A DNA stretch of 64,000 bases from assembly GCF_003399645.1 (NCBI RefSeq), contig NZ_NBXD01000021.1:16383-80382 (forward strand). Direction: 5' to 3'. Positions 33,724 through 42,651 of this stretch are shown here, piece after piece (position 1 is the first letter of the stretch; the number at the start of each line of letters is the position of its first letter). The notes under the pieces are model-generated. The model saw nothing but the letters and a program-made list of their open reading frames with translations. It ran no database searches and had not been told where the DNA came from. Source of the DNA: Subtercola boreus (GTDB lineage Bacteria; Actinomycetota; Actinomycetes; Actinomycetales; Microbacteriaceae). The position numbers and the translations under genes are program-made.

Positions 33724-33746
33724 CGCAAGGGAGAACGGGCCGCGGC

Positions 33747-34016
33747 TCAGAGGCCCAGGCGCGACTTCACTTCCATTGCCGAGGGGTTCGTGGCGCTCGA
33801 TCCGTCGGGGAAGAGCACGGTGGGCACGGTCTGGTTGCCACCGTTCAGAGCCGCCACGAGGTCAGCGGTGCCCTCGACCTCCTCGATGTTGACCTCGGTG
33901 TAGCCGATGCCGTCTTTGTCGAGCTGCTTCTTCAGCCGTGCACAGTACCCGCACCAGGTCGTCGAGAACATGGTGATGGTGGAGTCGGCGGGGAGGAAGT
34001 CGGTTGTCGTCGTCAT
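33747..34016 (-). CDS. mrx1: Mycoredoxin-like glutaredoxin
   Basis: An 89-aa thioredoxin-fold protein with the CGYC active site (WCGYCARLKKQL) and cis-proline segment QTVPTVLFPDGS. In mycothiol-producing actinobacteria this class (Mrx1) reduces mycothiol-protein mixed disulphides using mycothiol and mycothiol disulphide reductase. The length and CGYC motif fit that class better than NrdH. It lies convergent to the SDR/membrane pair and downstream of prs on the minus strand, with a 52-bp gap. Confidence 0.87.
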   Translation of the reverse strand: MTTTTDFLPADSTITMFSTTWCGYCARLKKQLDKDGIGYTEVNIEEVEGTADLVAALNGGNQTVPTVLFPDGSSATNPSAMEVKSRLGL

Positions 34017-34068
34017 AGTCGCATCAACCTCGCGCCTGGCAGGTTTATTTCCCGACCGCAGCGCGGTA

Positions 34069-35046
34069 TCAGGCGTCGCCGTCGAACATCGACGTGACCG
34101 ACCCGTCGTCGAACACCTCGTGGATCGCCCGCGCCAGCAGCGGAGCGATCGGCAGCACGGTGAGCGACGGAAAGCGCTTCTCCTCGGGGATGGGCAGCGT
34201 GTCGGTCACCACGACCGAGTCGATGAAGTCCGACTGCAGGATCTCGTAGGCCGGGTCGGAGAACACCGCGTGCGTCGCCGCCACGATGACGCCCTTGGCG
34301 CCCGCGTTCTTCAGGGCTTCGGATGCTGCGACGATCGTTCGCCCGGTGTCGATCAGGTCGTCCACCAGCAGGCACCAGCGGTCTTTCACATCACCGACGA
34401 TCTCGTGCACCGACACCTGGTTCGGCACGAGCGGGTCCCGACGCTTGTGGATGATCGCCAGGGGTGTACCGAGCTTGTCGCTCCACACATCGGCGACCCG
34501 CACGCGGCCCATGTCGGGCGAGACGACGGTGAGCTGGTCGAGGTCGAAGGTCTTGCGCACGTGCTCCATCAGCACCGGCATCGCGAACAGGTGGTCGACG
34601 GGCCCGTCGAAGAAGCCCTGGATCTGCGGGGCGTGCAGGTCGACCGACATGATGCGGTCGGCGCCCGCTGCCTTGAAGAGGTCGGCGACGAGCCGCGCGG
34701 AGATGGGCTCGCGGCCGCGGTGCTTCTTGTCCTGCCGGGCGTACGGGTAGAACGGCGCCACCACGGTGATGCGCTTCGCCGAGGCCCGCTTCAGCGCATC
34801 GACCATGATGAGCTGCTCCATGAGCCACTCGTTGATGGGCGTGGAGTGCGACTGGATGACGAACACGTCGCTGCCGCGAACGCTGCCGTTGAAACGCACA
34901 TACAGCTCGCCGTTCGCGAAAGTGTGGGAGGTGCTGCTGATCAGCCCCGTGTCGAGCTCGGCCGCTATGGCCTCTGCGAGGGCCGGATGCGCGCGGCCCG
35001 TCGCGAGAACGAGGTGCTTTTCACCGTTGGCCGTGATCTCAGACAC
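34069..35046 (-). CDS. prs: Ribose-phosphate pyrophosphokinase
   Basis: A 325-aa PRPP synthase that makes phosphoribosyl pyrophosphate for nucleotides, His and NAD. The ATP-binding flexible loop region PYARQDKKHRGREPISARL, the metal site VDLHAPQIQGFFDGPVDH and the PRPP loop LVDDLIDTGRTIV are visible. The GTG start at 35046 is immediately next to the TAA of glmU, so the two are co-transcribed, as in many bacteria. Confidence 0.96.
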   Translation of the reverse strand: MSEITANGEKHLVLATGRAHPALAEAIAAELDTGLISSTSHTFANGELYVRFNGSVRGSDVFVIQSHSTPINEWLMEQLIMVDALKRASAKRITVVAPFYPYARQDKKHRGREPISARLVADLFKAAGADRIMSVDLHAPQIQGFFDGPVDHLFAMPVLMEHVRKTFDLDQLTVVSPDMGRVRVADVWSDKLGTPLAIIHKRRDPLVPNQVSVHEIVGDVKDRWCLLVDDLIDTGRTIVAASEALKNAGAKGVIVAATHAVFSDPAYEILQSDFIDSVVVTDTLPIPEEKRFPSLTVLPIAPLLARAIHEVFDDGSVTSMFDGDA

Positions 35047-36549
35047 TTATTCTCCTGGATTCTCAGCGCCGGATGCCGCTGGTGTGGAATTGTCGGGGCC
35101 CTGCTCGTCAAGCGCAGCCTTCGTGAGCGCCGCCTTCGCCGCCCGGTCGGCAGCCGATCCCTCGCGGTGCGCAGCCACCCATCCTTCGAGGTTGCGCTGC
35201 GGCGCGATGTTCACGGCCAGCGACCCCGGCGGAACGTTCTTGCGAACGACCGTGCCGGCAGCGCTGTACGCTCCGTCTCCAATAGTAACGGGGGCGACGA
35301 AGACGTTGTGCGACCCGGTGCGCACCTCAGAGCCCACCTCGGTGTGGTTCTTCACCACCCCGTTGTAGTTCGCGAAGATCGTGGCCGCGCCGATGTTCGA
35401 CCCAGCTCCGATGTGCGCGTCACCGACGTACGACAGATGGGGAACCTTGCTGCCCTCGCCGATCTGGGCGTTCTTCGTCTCGACGAAGGTGCCGATCTTG
35501 CCGTTCGCGCCCAGCACGGTGTTGGGCCGCAGGTAGGCGAAGGGCCCGACAGACGCCCCTGCTCCGATGACGGAGAGCTCGGCATCCGTTCTCTTCACCG
35601 TCGCACCCGCACCCACCTCGCAGTCGACGAGCGTGGTGTCGGGGCCGACCACGGCGCCGCGGGCGATGACGGTCGCGCCGCGGATCTGCGTACCGGGCAG
35701 CAGCGTCACGTCGGGCTCGATGCTCGCCTTGAGGTCGATCCAGGTCGTCGCCGGGTCGTGCACGGTCACGCCGGCCAGCTGCCAGCCCCGGATGATCAGG
35801 GCATTCATCTTGGCGGCGGCTTCGCTCAGCTGGGCGCGGTCGTTGATGCCGGCGACGAGCCACGATTCGGCGACGGGCAGAACGCTGACCTCGGAGCCGG
35901 CCCTTCGCAGAAGTTCCACCACATCGGTGAGGTACTTCTCGCCCTGGGCATTGTGAAGGGTGAGCTGCGGCAGCAGGTCGCGCAGCTCGGCGACGCCGAA
36001 CATGTAGACGCCGGCGTTGATCTCGGCGATCGCCCGTTCGCTCTCCGTCGCGTCGCGGTGTTCGACGATGCGGTCGACGCTCGGCTCATCGACACTGTGA
36101 CGGATGATCCGGCCGTAGCCCGAGGGGTCGTCGAGGTAGGCCGAGAGGAGGGTGGCAGACGCCTTCGAGCGCCGGTGCTCTGCGACGAGACCCGACAGCG
36201 TCTGCACGTCGAGCATGGGTGTGTCGCCGTTCATCACCAGAACGTCGCCGTCGAAGCCCAGCGGCAGGGCATCCATCGCCTGCTCTACAGCGCGACCGGT
36301 TCCGGGTACGTCGTCCTGGTCGACCACGAGACCGTCGGGCAACTGGTCGGTGATCACGTCGACGAGACGGTCGCGCTCGTGGCGCACGACGGCGATCGTG
36401 TAGGCCGCATCGAGCTCGCGGGCGGTGGCGAGAACGTGGCTGACGATGGGGATACCCGCCAGGTGGTGCAGGAGCTTCGGGGTCTCGGATTTCATTCGCG
36501 TACCCTGCCCGGCGGCGAGGATGATGATCGCGAGTCTGGAGTCGGTCAT
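35047..36549 (-). CDS. glmU: Bifunctional GlcN-1-P acetyltransferase / GlcNAc-1-P uridyltransferase
   Basis: A 500-aa enzyme that makes UDP-GlcNAc for the cell wall and for mycothiol. The N-terminal pyrophosphorylase has LAAGQGTRMKSETPKLLHHLAG (partly quoted) and VMNGDTPML. The C-terminal left-handed beta-helix has hexapeptide repeats from about residue 265, with the catalytic segment VGDAHIGAGSNIGAATIFAN. A 35-residue Ala/Asp-rich tail is typical of actinobacterial GlmU. The tRNA-Gln gene lies 27 bp upstream on the same strand, so tRNA and glmU-prs may share transcription. Confidence 0.96.
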   Translation of the reverse strand: MTDSRLAIIILAAGQGTRMKSETPKLLHHLAGIPIVSHVLATARELDAAYTIAVVRHERDRLVDVITDQLPDGLVVDQDDVPGTGRAVEQAMDALPLGFDGDVLVMNGDTPMLDVQTLSGLVAEHRRSKASATLLSAYLDDPSGYGRIIRHSVDEPSVDRIVEHRDATESERAIAEINAGVYMFGVAELRDLLPQLTLHNAQGEKYLTDVVELLRRAGSEVSVLPVAESWLVAGINDRAQLSEAAAKMNALIIRGWQLAGVTVHDPATTWIDLKASIEPDVTLLPGTQIRGATVIARGAVVGPDTTLVDCEVGAGATVKRTDAELSVIGAGASVGPFAYLRPNTVLGANGKIGTFVETKNAQIGEGSKVPHLSYVGDAHIGAGSNIGAATIFANYNGVVKNHTEVGSEVRTGSHNVFVAPVTIGDGAYSAAGTVVRKNVPPGSLAVNIAPQRNLEGWVAAHREGSAADRAAKAALTKAALDEQGPDNSTPAASGAENPGE

Positions 36550-36576
36550 GTTTCTCTCACATTCTGGTGATCAGCG

Positions 36577-36648
36577 CTCCGCCTCCAGGATTCGAACCTA
36601 GTCCTAACAGCTCCAAAGGCTGTCGTGCTGCCGTTACACCAAGGCGGA
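36577..36648 (-). tRNA. tRNA-Gln (anticodon UUG)
   Basis: This is a 72-nt cloverleaf. The acceptor TCCGCCT pairs with AGGCGGA, the anticodon stem-loop is ACAGC-CTTTGGA-GCTGT (anticodon TTG), the T arm is CTAGG-TTCGAAT-CCTGG and the discriminator is G. No CCA is encoded. It lies just before glmU. Confidence 0.93.
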
Positions 36649-36754
36649 ATGCCCGAGGCTCACGCCGCGTGCAAGGGTCAAGTCTGCCAGATCGAGCGGC
36701 TCACCGTGTCGCCGTCTCGGCAGATGCGCACGGCACTTCGGCGATAATGACAGG

Positions 36755-37255
36755 ATGCCCGAACCGGAATCCACAGACTCCGTCGACTCCATCGTCGACG
36801 CGTGGAAGCGCGAGCGCCCCGACCTCGACTTCTCACCGCTGCAGGTGCTGTCGCGGGTCTGGCGGCTCTCCCGGCACCTCGACCGGGCGCGCCGGACCTC
36901 CTTCGGAACGAGCGAACTCGACTCCTGGGAGTTCGACGTTCTCTCGGCGCTCCGCCGCGCCGGCCGGCCCTACCAGCTGAGCCCGAAAGCGCTGCTGGAG
37001 GAGACCCTGGTGTCATCGGGCACGATGACGAACCGCATCGACCGCCTCGTCGCACGGGGGCTCGTCGAACGGCGCACCGACCCGCACGATGGTCGCGGCA
37101 TCCTGGTCACGATGACAGCCGACGGGGTCGCCCGGGTCGACCGGGCCATCGACGAGCTCGTGATCAGCGAGACGCAGTTGCTCTCGGGCCTTTCGAAGCC
37201 CGACCAGGAGCGCTTGGCCGGACTCCTCCGAAAGCTCTCCCGCGACTTCGGCTGA
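36755..37255 (+). CDS. MarR family transcriptional regulator
   Basis: A 166-aa winged-helix protein. The recognition region is ALLEETLVSSGTMTNRIDRL and the wing is DPHDGRGILVTMTADG. It matches the subgroup starting with a longer N-terminal helix (WKRERPDLDFSPLQVLSRVWRL). The ATG is 6 nt after GATAAT, so leaderless translation is possible, although GACAGG could also serve as a weak ribosome-binding site. It is convergent with the ABC-F gene, and its targets are unknown. Confidence 0.87.
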   Translation: MPEPESTDSVDSIVDAWKRERPDLDFSPLQVLSRVWRLSRHLDRARRTSFGTSELDSWEFDVLSALRRAGRPYQLSPKALLEETLVSSGTMTNRIDRLVARGLVERRTDPHDGRGILVTMTADGVARVDRAIDELVISETQLLSGLSKPDQERLAGLLRKLSRDFG

Positions 37256-37265
37256 GCCCCTCTTC

Positions 37266-39086
37266 TCAGGCGAGCAGCTCCGAGAGCTCGAGCCACCTCA
37301 GCTCGAGGTCTGCGAGGGTGGCCTGGGCGGTGTCGAGCTCGGCCGAGAGCGCCCCGAGGCCGGTGTAGTCGCTCGCGTCGTGGGTCGCCATCTTCTCGTG
37401 GATGCCGGCGACCTGGGTGCCGTACTTCTCCATGCGGCGGTTCACGGAGGCGAGCTCCTTCTGCGCGTTGCGGAGCTCGGCGCCGCCGAGGGCGGGCTTC
37501 GACGGTGCGGCCTTACCCGCCGAGGGCGACTCCGAAGGGCTGGAGGTCGAACCCTTCGTGCCGTTCTTCTGCTGCAGCGCGCGCACCTCGAGGTACTGGT
37601 CGACGCCCCGGGGCAGGTGGATGAATCCACCCTCGATCACGGCGTACTGGTTGTCGGTGACGCGCTCCAGCAGGTACCGGTCGTGCGAGACGACCAGCAG
37701 CGTGCCCGGGTAGGTGTCGAGCAGGTCTTCGATCGCCGCCAGCATGTCGGTGTCGAGGTCGTTGGTCGGCTCATCCAGAATCAGCACGTTCGGCTCGCTG
37801 AGCAGGATCAGCAGCAGCTGCAGGCGGCGTTTCTGCCCGCCCGAGAGGTCTTTCACCGGGGTCGAGAGCTGCGCGCTCGTGAAGCCGACACGCTCCAGCA
37901 GTTGGGTGGGCGTCATCTCCTTGCCGCCGCTGACGTACGAACTGCGCTGGCGGCCGATCACGTCGCTGACGCGGTCGTTCAGGATGTCGTCGAGCTCGAA
38001 GAGCTGCTGGGTCAGCGTCGCGACGCGGATGGTCTTGCCGCGCTTCACCTTCCCTGTCGTGGGTTGGAGCGATCCGGAGACCAGGCTCAGCAGGGTGGAC
38101 TTGCCGGCCCCGTTGATGCCGAGCACACCGGTGCGCTCCCCCGGAGCGATTCGCCACGTCACATCGTGCAGCACCCTCTTCTCACCGGTCGCGCCGTCGT
38201 ACACGACGCCGACGTTCTCGAGGTCGACCACGTCTTTGCCGAGGCGCTGCATCGCCATCGACGCGAGCGACACCGAGTTGCGGGCGGGCGGCTCGTCGGC
38301 GATCAGCGCGTTGGCGGCGTCGATGCGGAACTTCGGCTTCGCCGTGCGGGCCGGGGCGCCGCGCCGAAGCCACGCGAGCTCCTTCTTCATGAGGTTCTGG
38401 CGCTTGGACTCCATCGTCGCCGCCATCGTGTCGCGCTCGACGCGCTGCAGGATGTACGCGGCATAGCCGCCCTCGAACGGCTCGATGAGGCGGTCGTGCA
38501 CCTCCCACGTCGCGGTGCAGATCTCGTCGAGGAACCACCGGTCGTGTGTGACGACCACGAGCCCGCCGGCGTTCGGCGACCAGCGGCGCTTGAGATGACC
38601 GGCGAGCCAGGCGATGCCCTCCACGTCGAGGTGGTTGGTCGGTTCGTCGAGGAAGATGATGTCGTGGTCGCCGATGAGCAGCGCTGCGAGCGCGATGCGC
38701 CGGCGCTGGCCGCCCGAGAGGTCTTTCACGTCGGCGTCCCACGGGATGTCGCTGGCCAGGCCCGCGATCACGTCACGCACGATGGGGTCGCCGGCCCAGA
38801 CGTGCTCCTCGATGTCGCCGACGATGGTCTGCCCGACCGTCAGCGCGTCGTCGAGTGTGTCACTCTGGTCGAGTACGGCGAGCGTCACCCCGTTGCGGCG
38901 GGTGACCCTACCGGAGTCGGGCTCGAGGCGCCCGGCGAGCATCCGGAGCAGGGTCGACTTGCCGTCGCCGTTGCGCCCGACGATGCCGATGCGGTCGCCC
39001 TCATTGATGCCGATGGTGACGTCGTCGAAGATGACGCGCGTCGGAAATTCGAGATGGAGGGACTCGGCCCCCAGTAGATGTGCCAT
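37266..39086 (-). CDS. ABC-F family ATP-binding protein (Uup-like)
   Basis: A 606-aa protein with two ABC domains and no membrane segments. The first has Walker A GRNGDGKST, signature DLSGGQRRRIALA and Walker B IIFLDEPTNHLD. The second has GINGAGKST, DLSGGQKRRLQLL and LILDEPTNDLD. A charged linker joins them, and a C-terminal coiled coil (about 535-600) follows. ABC-F proteins act on the ribosome or in DNA-linked roles (Uup); a resistance function cannot be excluded. It is the gene normally following ispE in actinobacteria; here three plus-strand genes lie between. Confidence 0.9.
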   Translation of the reverse strand: MAHLLGAESLHLEFPTRVIFDDVTIGINEGDRIGIVGRNGDGKSTLLRMLAGRLEPDSGRVTRRNGVTLAVLDQSDTLDDALTVGQTIVGDIEEHVWAGDPIVRDVIAGLASDIPWDADVKDLSGGQRRRIALAALLIGDHDIIFLDEPTNHLDVEGIAWLAGHLKRRWSPNAGGLVVVTHDRWFLDEICTATWEVHDRLIEPFEGGYAAYILQRVERDTMAATMESKRQNLMKKELAWLRRGAPARTAKPKFRIDAANALIADEPPARNSVSLASMAMQRLGKDVVDLENVGVVYDGATGEKRVLHDVTWRIAPGERTGVLGINGAGKSTLLSLVSGSLQPTTGKVKRGKTIRVATLTQQLFELDDILNDRVSDVIGRQRSSYVSGGKEMTPTQLLERVGFTSAQLSTPVKDLSGGQKRRLQLLLILLSEPNVLILDEPTNDLDTDMLAAIEDLLDTYPGTLLVVSHDRYLLERVTDNQYAVIEGGFIHLPRGVDQYLEVRALQQKNGTKGSTSSPSESPSAGKAAPSKPALGGAELRNAQKELASVNRRMEKYGTQVAGIHEKMATHDASDYTGLGALSAELDTAQATLADLELRWLELSELLA

Positions 39087-39205
39087 TACCTCAAGTTCAC
39101 CACAGAATCAGGTGTGCCACGGTGTGCGTGCTTCCGGCTGTGCCCTGTGGTGTGCTTCTGCCCCGCAGGGTAGCGTTTGAGTCGACCTACAGAAAGAAGG
39201 CCATC

Positions 39206-39457
39206 ATGAGTCTCGGATTCGGAATCTTCCTCATCGCCGTCGGCGCCATTCTCGCCTTCGCTCTCGACGTCACGGTCAGCTGGATCGACCTCAAGACGGT
39301 CGGCTACATCCTGATGGCGGCGGGATTCGTGATCGTCATCATCGGCATCGCGCTGATCGCCCGCAAGCGTTCGACGACGGCCGAGACCCGCAGCGCCGTC
39401 GACCCGGTCAGCGGCGAGCGCATCACCCGCAGCGAGCGCCGCGACGACGTCGTCTGA
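39206..39457 (+). CDS. DUF6458-like small membrane protein, 83 aa
   Basis: It has two hydrophobic helices (about residues 3-20 and 31-53) and a basic and acidic cytoplasmic tail ending ERRDDVV. The ATG at 39206 is preceded by AGAAAGAAGG. The pattern GFGIFLIAVGAILAFALD and a WIDLKTVGYILMAAG segment fit a family widespread in actinobacteria with no known function. Confidence 0.75.
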   Translation: MSLGFGIFLIAVGAILAFALDVTVSWIDLKTVGYILMAAGFVIVIIGIALIARKRSTTAETRSAVDPVSGERITRSERRDDVV

Positions 39458-39515
39458 GGCCGAGGCTGGGGCCGGGCCCGGCCTCGGCTGCGCCGGGCGT
39501 GTCCGGATGCTCGGC

Positions 39516-39521
39516 TAGCCT
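39516..39521 (+). promoter_or_regulatory. -10 box of apt (leaderless type)
   Basis: TAGCCT is followed by six bases and the GTG start at 39528. The six Gs in between could also serve as a weak ribosome-binding site, so the leaderless reading is only likely. Confidence 0.45.
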
Positions 39522-39527
39522 CGGGGG

Positions 39528-40060
39528 GTGACAACCTCGAGCGTGGCTGCGCTGATCGCGGCCAAAATGACCACCACTCCAGATTTTCCGAAGCCGGGCA
39601 TCCTGTTCCGCGACCTCACGGCGCTGATGGCCGACGGGGATGCGCTCCGGCAGGTCACGGATGCTCTGCTGGCGCAGATTCCCACCGATGTCGATGCCCT
39701 GGTGGGGGTCGAGGCCCGAGGGTTTCTGTTCGCCGCCGCGGCAGCTGTCTCGCGCGGCATCGGGGTGTACCCCATCCGTAAGGAGGGCAAGCTGCCGGGG
39801 CCGCTGCTGAGCGAGACCTACTCGCTGGAGTACGGCACAGCGACCATCCAGCTGCAACCGGAATCTCTCGCGCAGGGTTCCCGGGTCTACGTGCTCGACG
39901 ATGTGCTCGCCACCGGCGGCACCATGGCTGCGGCGATCCGCTTGCTGGAGCGGGCGGGTTACGTCGTGGTGGGCCTCGGCGTCGCGATCGAGCTGCGCGG
40001 CCTCGGTGGTCGCGAGGCGGTGGCCGGATATCCCGTGCACGCGCTGATCGAGCTCGACGG

Positions 40061-40064
<4 letters not shown>
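39528..40064 (+). CDS. apt: Adenine phosphoribosyltransferase
   Basis: A 178-aa purine salvage enzyme that makes AMP from adenine and PRPP. It shows DFPKPGILFRDLTALM, VEARGFLFAAAAA, a dimer/substrate loop IRKEGKLPGP and the PRPP-binding motif VLDDVLATGGTMAAA. The start is GTG at 39528. It needs PRPP from prs nearby. The TGA overlaps the GTG of a short Pro/Ala reading frame (GTGA). Confidence 0.94.
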
Positions 40065-40245
<181 letters not shown>

Positions 40246-40249
<4 letters not shown>

Positions 40250-41043
40250 TGAGCTTCGAGCTGCGGTTCGACGCCGACACGGATGCCGCGATCCGGGCGG
40301 AGTGGGCCGCCCTGCTCGATGCGGGCCTCCCCAGCCAGGCGCGGCACGCCAGCGCGAGCAACGCACCCCACTTCACTGTGCTCGCCGCCCGCGAGGTGAA
40401 CCCAGAACTCGTCGAGCCAAACGCACACCCCGAATCCGCCGCGGCCGGCCCGGACGGCGGCATGGGCAGGATCGCACACCCCAAACCTTCCACCTCCGAC
40501 CCTGCAGGCGCGGCAGGTCAGCCCGGCGGGCCACGTCTGAACGGGACGGTTCCGGCGTCGCTGCTGCCCGTGGCGGTGCACATCGGCGGGCTGGGCAGGA
40601 TCGCACCCCCCAAACCTGCCACGCCCGACCCTGCAGGCGCGGCAAGTCAGCCCGGCGGGCCACGTCTGAACGGGACGGTTCCGGCGTCGCTCCTGCCCGT
40701 GGCGGTGCACATCGGCGGGCTGGTGGTGTTCGGCGGGCCGCCGCGCGGCCTGGTGCTGGGGCGGTTGGTCGCGGTAAGCCCCGCGTTGCAGGCGCTTCAC
40801 ACGAGTGTGCACCGCCGGGCATCCGGAATCGTCGACCTGTCGGAACTCAGCGCACCCGGCCGATGGGTTCCGCATGTCACCCTCGCGAACCGTCTCACTC
40901 CAGCCCAGCTCGCCGACGCCATCGACGTTCTCGCCAAAGCCCGGCCGGCAGTGTCCGCCGACCCGGTGTCGGACGTGGGTTCGGCGGTGACGCTCTGGCA
41001 CTGGACCGGTAGCACGAAGACCCTCACCCTCGTCGACGCCTGA
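40246..41043 (+). CDS. 2H phosphoesterase (2'-5' RNA ligase/LigT-like) with internal duplication
   Basis: A 265-aa protein. The two catalytic HxT motifs are H42-F-T44 (APHFTVLA) and H210-V-T212 (VPHVTLAN), as in LigT/CPDase-type enzymes that open cyclic phosphates or hydrolyse 2',5' bonds. Between them lie two 43-residue copies (about 73-115 and 116-158) from a 129-bp in-frame tandem duplication, rich in Pro/Gly, so the protein is longer than the usual 170-200 aa. Start choice: ATG at 40246, with a second ATG next to it. The substrate is unknown. Confidence 0.72.
40464..40721. repeat. 129-bp in-frame tandem duplication inside the 2H phosphoesterase gene
   Basis: Copies 40464-40592 and 40593-40721 differ at only a few positions. 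Each encodes 43 residues including NGTVPASLLPVAVHIGGL. The near identity indicates a recent event. Confidence 0.92.
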
Positions 41044-41224
41044 CGCGGCGCCGGGCGAGGCGCCGGGCGCGGAGCGCGCAGCCGGTTCACCCGGACGGGG
41101 CTGAGCAGAGGTGGCGCCGTAGGGGGGGTTCCACATCGGCTGAGCTCCGTCCGAGTGGGAAAGCAGGCCCCCTCTTGACCGGCTGTTTACCGCCTGGGCG
41201 GGCGGAGAGTGCGCCGGTGCTGCT

Positions 41225-41289
41225 CAACGGACACGGTTCCGGCGATCCGTGCTCGATAGGGCGCCGGATCGCCGAAAACGTGTCCGTTG
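41225..41289. repeat. Palindromic repeat B, copy 1
   Basis: Arms of 25 nt (41225-41249 and 41265-41289, 23 paired) flank a 15-nt loop. The outer arm starts CAACGGACACG. It is part of a longer direct repeat with copy 2 (offset about 123-125 bp) that also includes the upstream GCC-rich stretch. Confidence 0.85.
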
Positions 41290-41349
41290 CGGCCAGCGCG
41301 GCCGGCCCGTCACCGCCCTGGCGGGTGGAAAGACACGCCGACGCTGCAC

Positions 41350-41412
41350 AACGGACACGGTTCGGGCGATCCGCGGGGATTGAGGTGCCGGATAGCCCGG
41401 AACGTGTCCGTT
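41350..41412. repeat. Palindromic repeat B, copy 2
   Basis: Arms 41350-41373 and 41389-41412 (24 nt, about 20 paired) flank a 15-nt loop of different sequence from copy 1. Outer arms AACGGACACG are conserved between the two copies while loops diverge, which suggests selection for, or mobility of, the hairpin. Confidence 0.82.
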
Positions 41413-41556
41413 CCGGCGGTAGCTGGGTGGGCGCGCGGGGCGCGGTCGGGGCGCGCGACACAGACGCGGGGCGCGGCGCCCGGTTGGGGTGCGCGACGCA
41501 CGCGCGGGGCACGGTTGGGCGCGCGACGCAGGAGCGGGGGGCGGCGCGCGGGCGGG

Positions 41557-41603
41557 TCAGTCGCCGACGAGGCGAGAGCCCCGCACGGGGCCGGGGGCGA
41601 GGC
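41557..41603 (-). repeat. Decayed duplicate of the ispE 3' end
   Basis: TCAGTCGCCGACGAGGCG and the following sequence repeat the last codons and stop of ispE (41662 onward) 105 bp away, with several changes. Read on the minus strand it gives GPVRGSRLVGD-stop against [15 protein letters not shown] in the gene. Confidence 0.75.
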
Positions 41604-41661
41604 GCGCGGCTGGGCGCGCGACGCAGGAGCGGGGGCGAGGCGCGCGGCGCGCGAGCGCGGG

Positions 41662-42597
41662 TCAGTCGCCGATGAGGCGGGCGCCGTGCACGGGGCCGGT
41701 GGCGCGCACGACGGTGTGGCGGGCGGCGCTCAGGGCGAGCTGCAGTTCGAGGGCTCCGTCGGGGTCGGCGGCGAGGAACGCGACGGTGGGGCCCGATCCG
41801 GAGACGATGCCGGCCAGGGCGCCGTTCGCTTCGCCCACCTCCAACACCTCGGCGAGGCGGGGTGCGAGGTGCAGTGCCGGGGCCTGCAGGTCGTTGTGGA
41901 GCGATTCTGCGAGCATGTGCGGATCGCCGGCGCGGAGCGCCTGCAGCACGTCGGCGTCGACGGAGGGCTGCGTCTGTGCGGGGAAGATGTCCTGCGCGTG
42001 GCGGTCGCGGTGGCGGTCGAGCTCCTTGTAGACCTCGGGTGTGGAGGAGCCGAAGGCGGCGAGGGCGAGCACCCACTGGAACTGGCCCTTCGCGAGTGCT
42101 GGGCTCAACTGGTCGCCGCGACCGGTGCCGATGGCGGTTCCGCCGGTGAACGCGAAAGGAACGTCTGCCCCGAGCCGGGCCGCGAGCCCGAGCAGCTCCT
42201 CACGGCCGAGTTCGGTGCCCCAGAGGGTGTCGCAGGCGAGCAGGGTGGCCGCGGCATCCGCAGACCCGCCGCCCATACCGCCCGCGATCGGCACGTTCTT
42301 CGAGATCTCGAGGTGCACTCCCCCGCGGTAGCCGGCGCGGTGGGCGAGCATTCGTGCCGCACGGATGGCGAGATTCGAGCCGTCGGTGCTCAGTGCCCGG
42401 GAGTCGATGGCGCCGGTGAAGACCACCGAGAAGTCGTCGGCGTCGTAGGCGCGAACGTCTTCGTAGAGCGAGACGGCCTGGTAGGCGGTGGCCACGTCGT
42501 GATAACCGTCGTCCATGACGGCACCGACCTTGAGGAAGACGTTGATCTTGCCCGGCGCCCTGACGTGAACCGCTTTGCCTCGCCAGTTCTGGGTCAT
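41662..42597 (-). CDS. ispE: 4-diphosphocytidyl-2-C-methyl-D-erythritol kinase
   Basis: A 311-aa GHMP kinase of the MEP isoprenoid pathway. It shows [14 protein letters not shown] at the N-terminus, the ATP-binding GHMP motif [19 protein letters not shown] and the C-terminal motif [14 protein letters not shown]. The ATG at 42597 begins [10 protein letters not shown]. It is the last gene of the rsmI-metG-tatD-rsmA-ispE unit (54 bp after rsmA). The pathway supplies IPP for menaquinone and polyprenyl carriers. Confidence 0.94.
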   Translation of the reverse strand: MTQNWRGKAVHVRAPGKINVFLKVGAVMDDGYHDVATAYQAVSLYEDVRAYDADDFSVVFTGAIDSRALSTDGSNLAIRAARMLAHRAGYRGGVHLEISKNVPIAGGMGGGSADAAATLLACDTLWGTELGREELLGLAARLGADVPFAFTGGTAIGTGRGDQLSPALAKGQFQWVLALAAFGSSTPEVYKELDRHRDRHAQDIFPAQTQPSVDADVLQALRAGDPHMLAESLHNDLQAPALHLAPRLAEVLEVGEANGALAGIVSGSGPTVAFLAADPDGALELQLALSAARHTVVRATGPVHGARLIGD

Positions 42598-42651
42598 GAC
42601 TTTAACCTACCCGAGCCGCGGTGCGTCGGTTTGCAGCCGACGCACCCGGCG

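Larger units (their letters stand above)
41044..41661. other. 618-bp gene-free region of palindromes and GC-rich repeats
   Basis: No gene is supported between the convergent 2H phosphoesterase and ispE. From left to right it holds GC-rich slippage sequence, two palindromic elements (repeat B), a run of GCGCGACGCAGGAGCGGGG-like words (41453, 41490, 41521 and 41618), and a decayed extra copy of the ispE 3' end at 41557. Confidence 0.7.

Noticed and set aside
33907..36570. An 887-codon plus-strand frame across prs and glmU
   Set aside because: It is the antisense shadow of two conserved enzymes, with no start signal or domain.
37266..39086. Calling the ABC-F protein an antibiotic-resistance factor controlled by the adjacent MarR
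   Set aside because: The gene is part of the conserved housekeeping order and is convergent with marR; no resistance-type signature could be seen.
41413..41661. A small protein gene in the GC-rich spacer
   Set aside because: Frames are long in all readings because of GC content, no ribosome-binding site was found, and the sequence is made of repeats.
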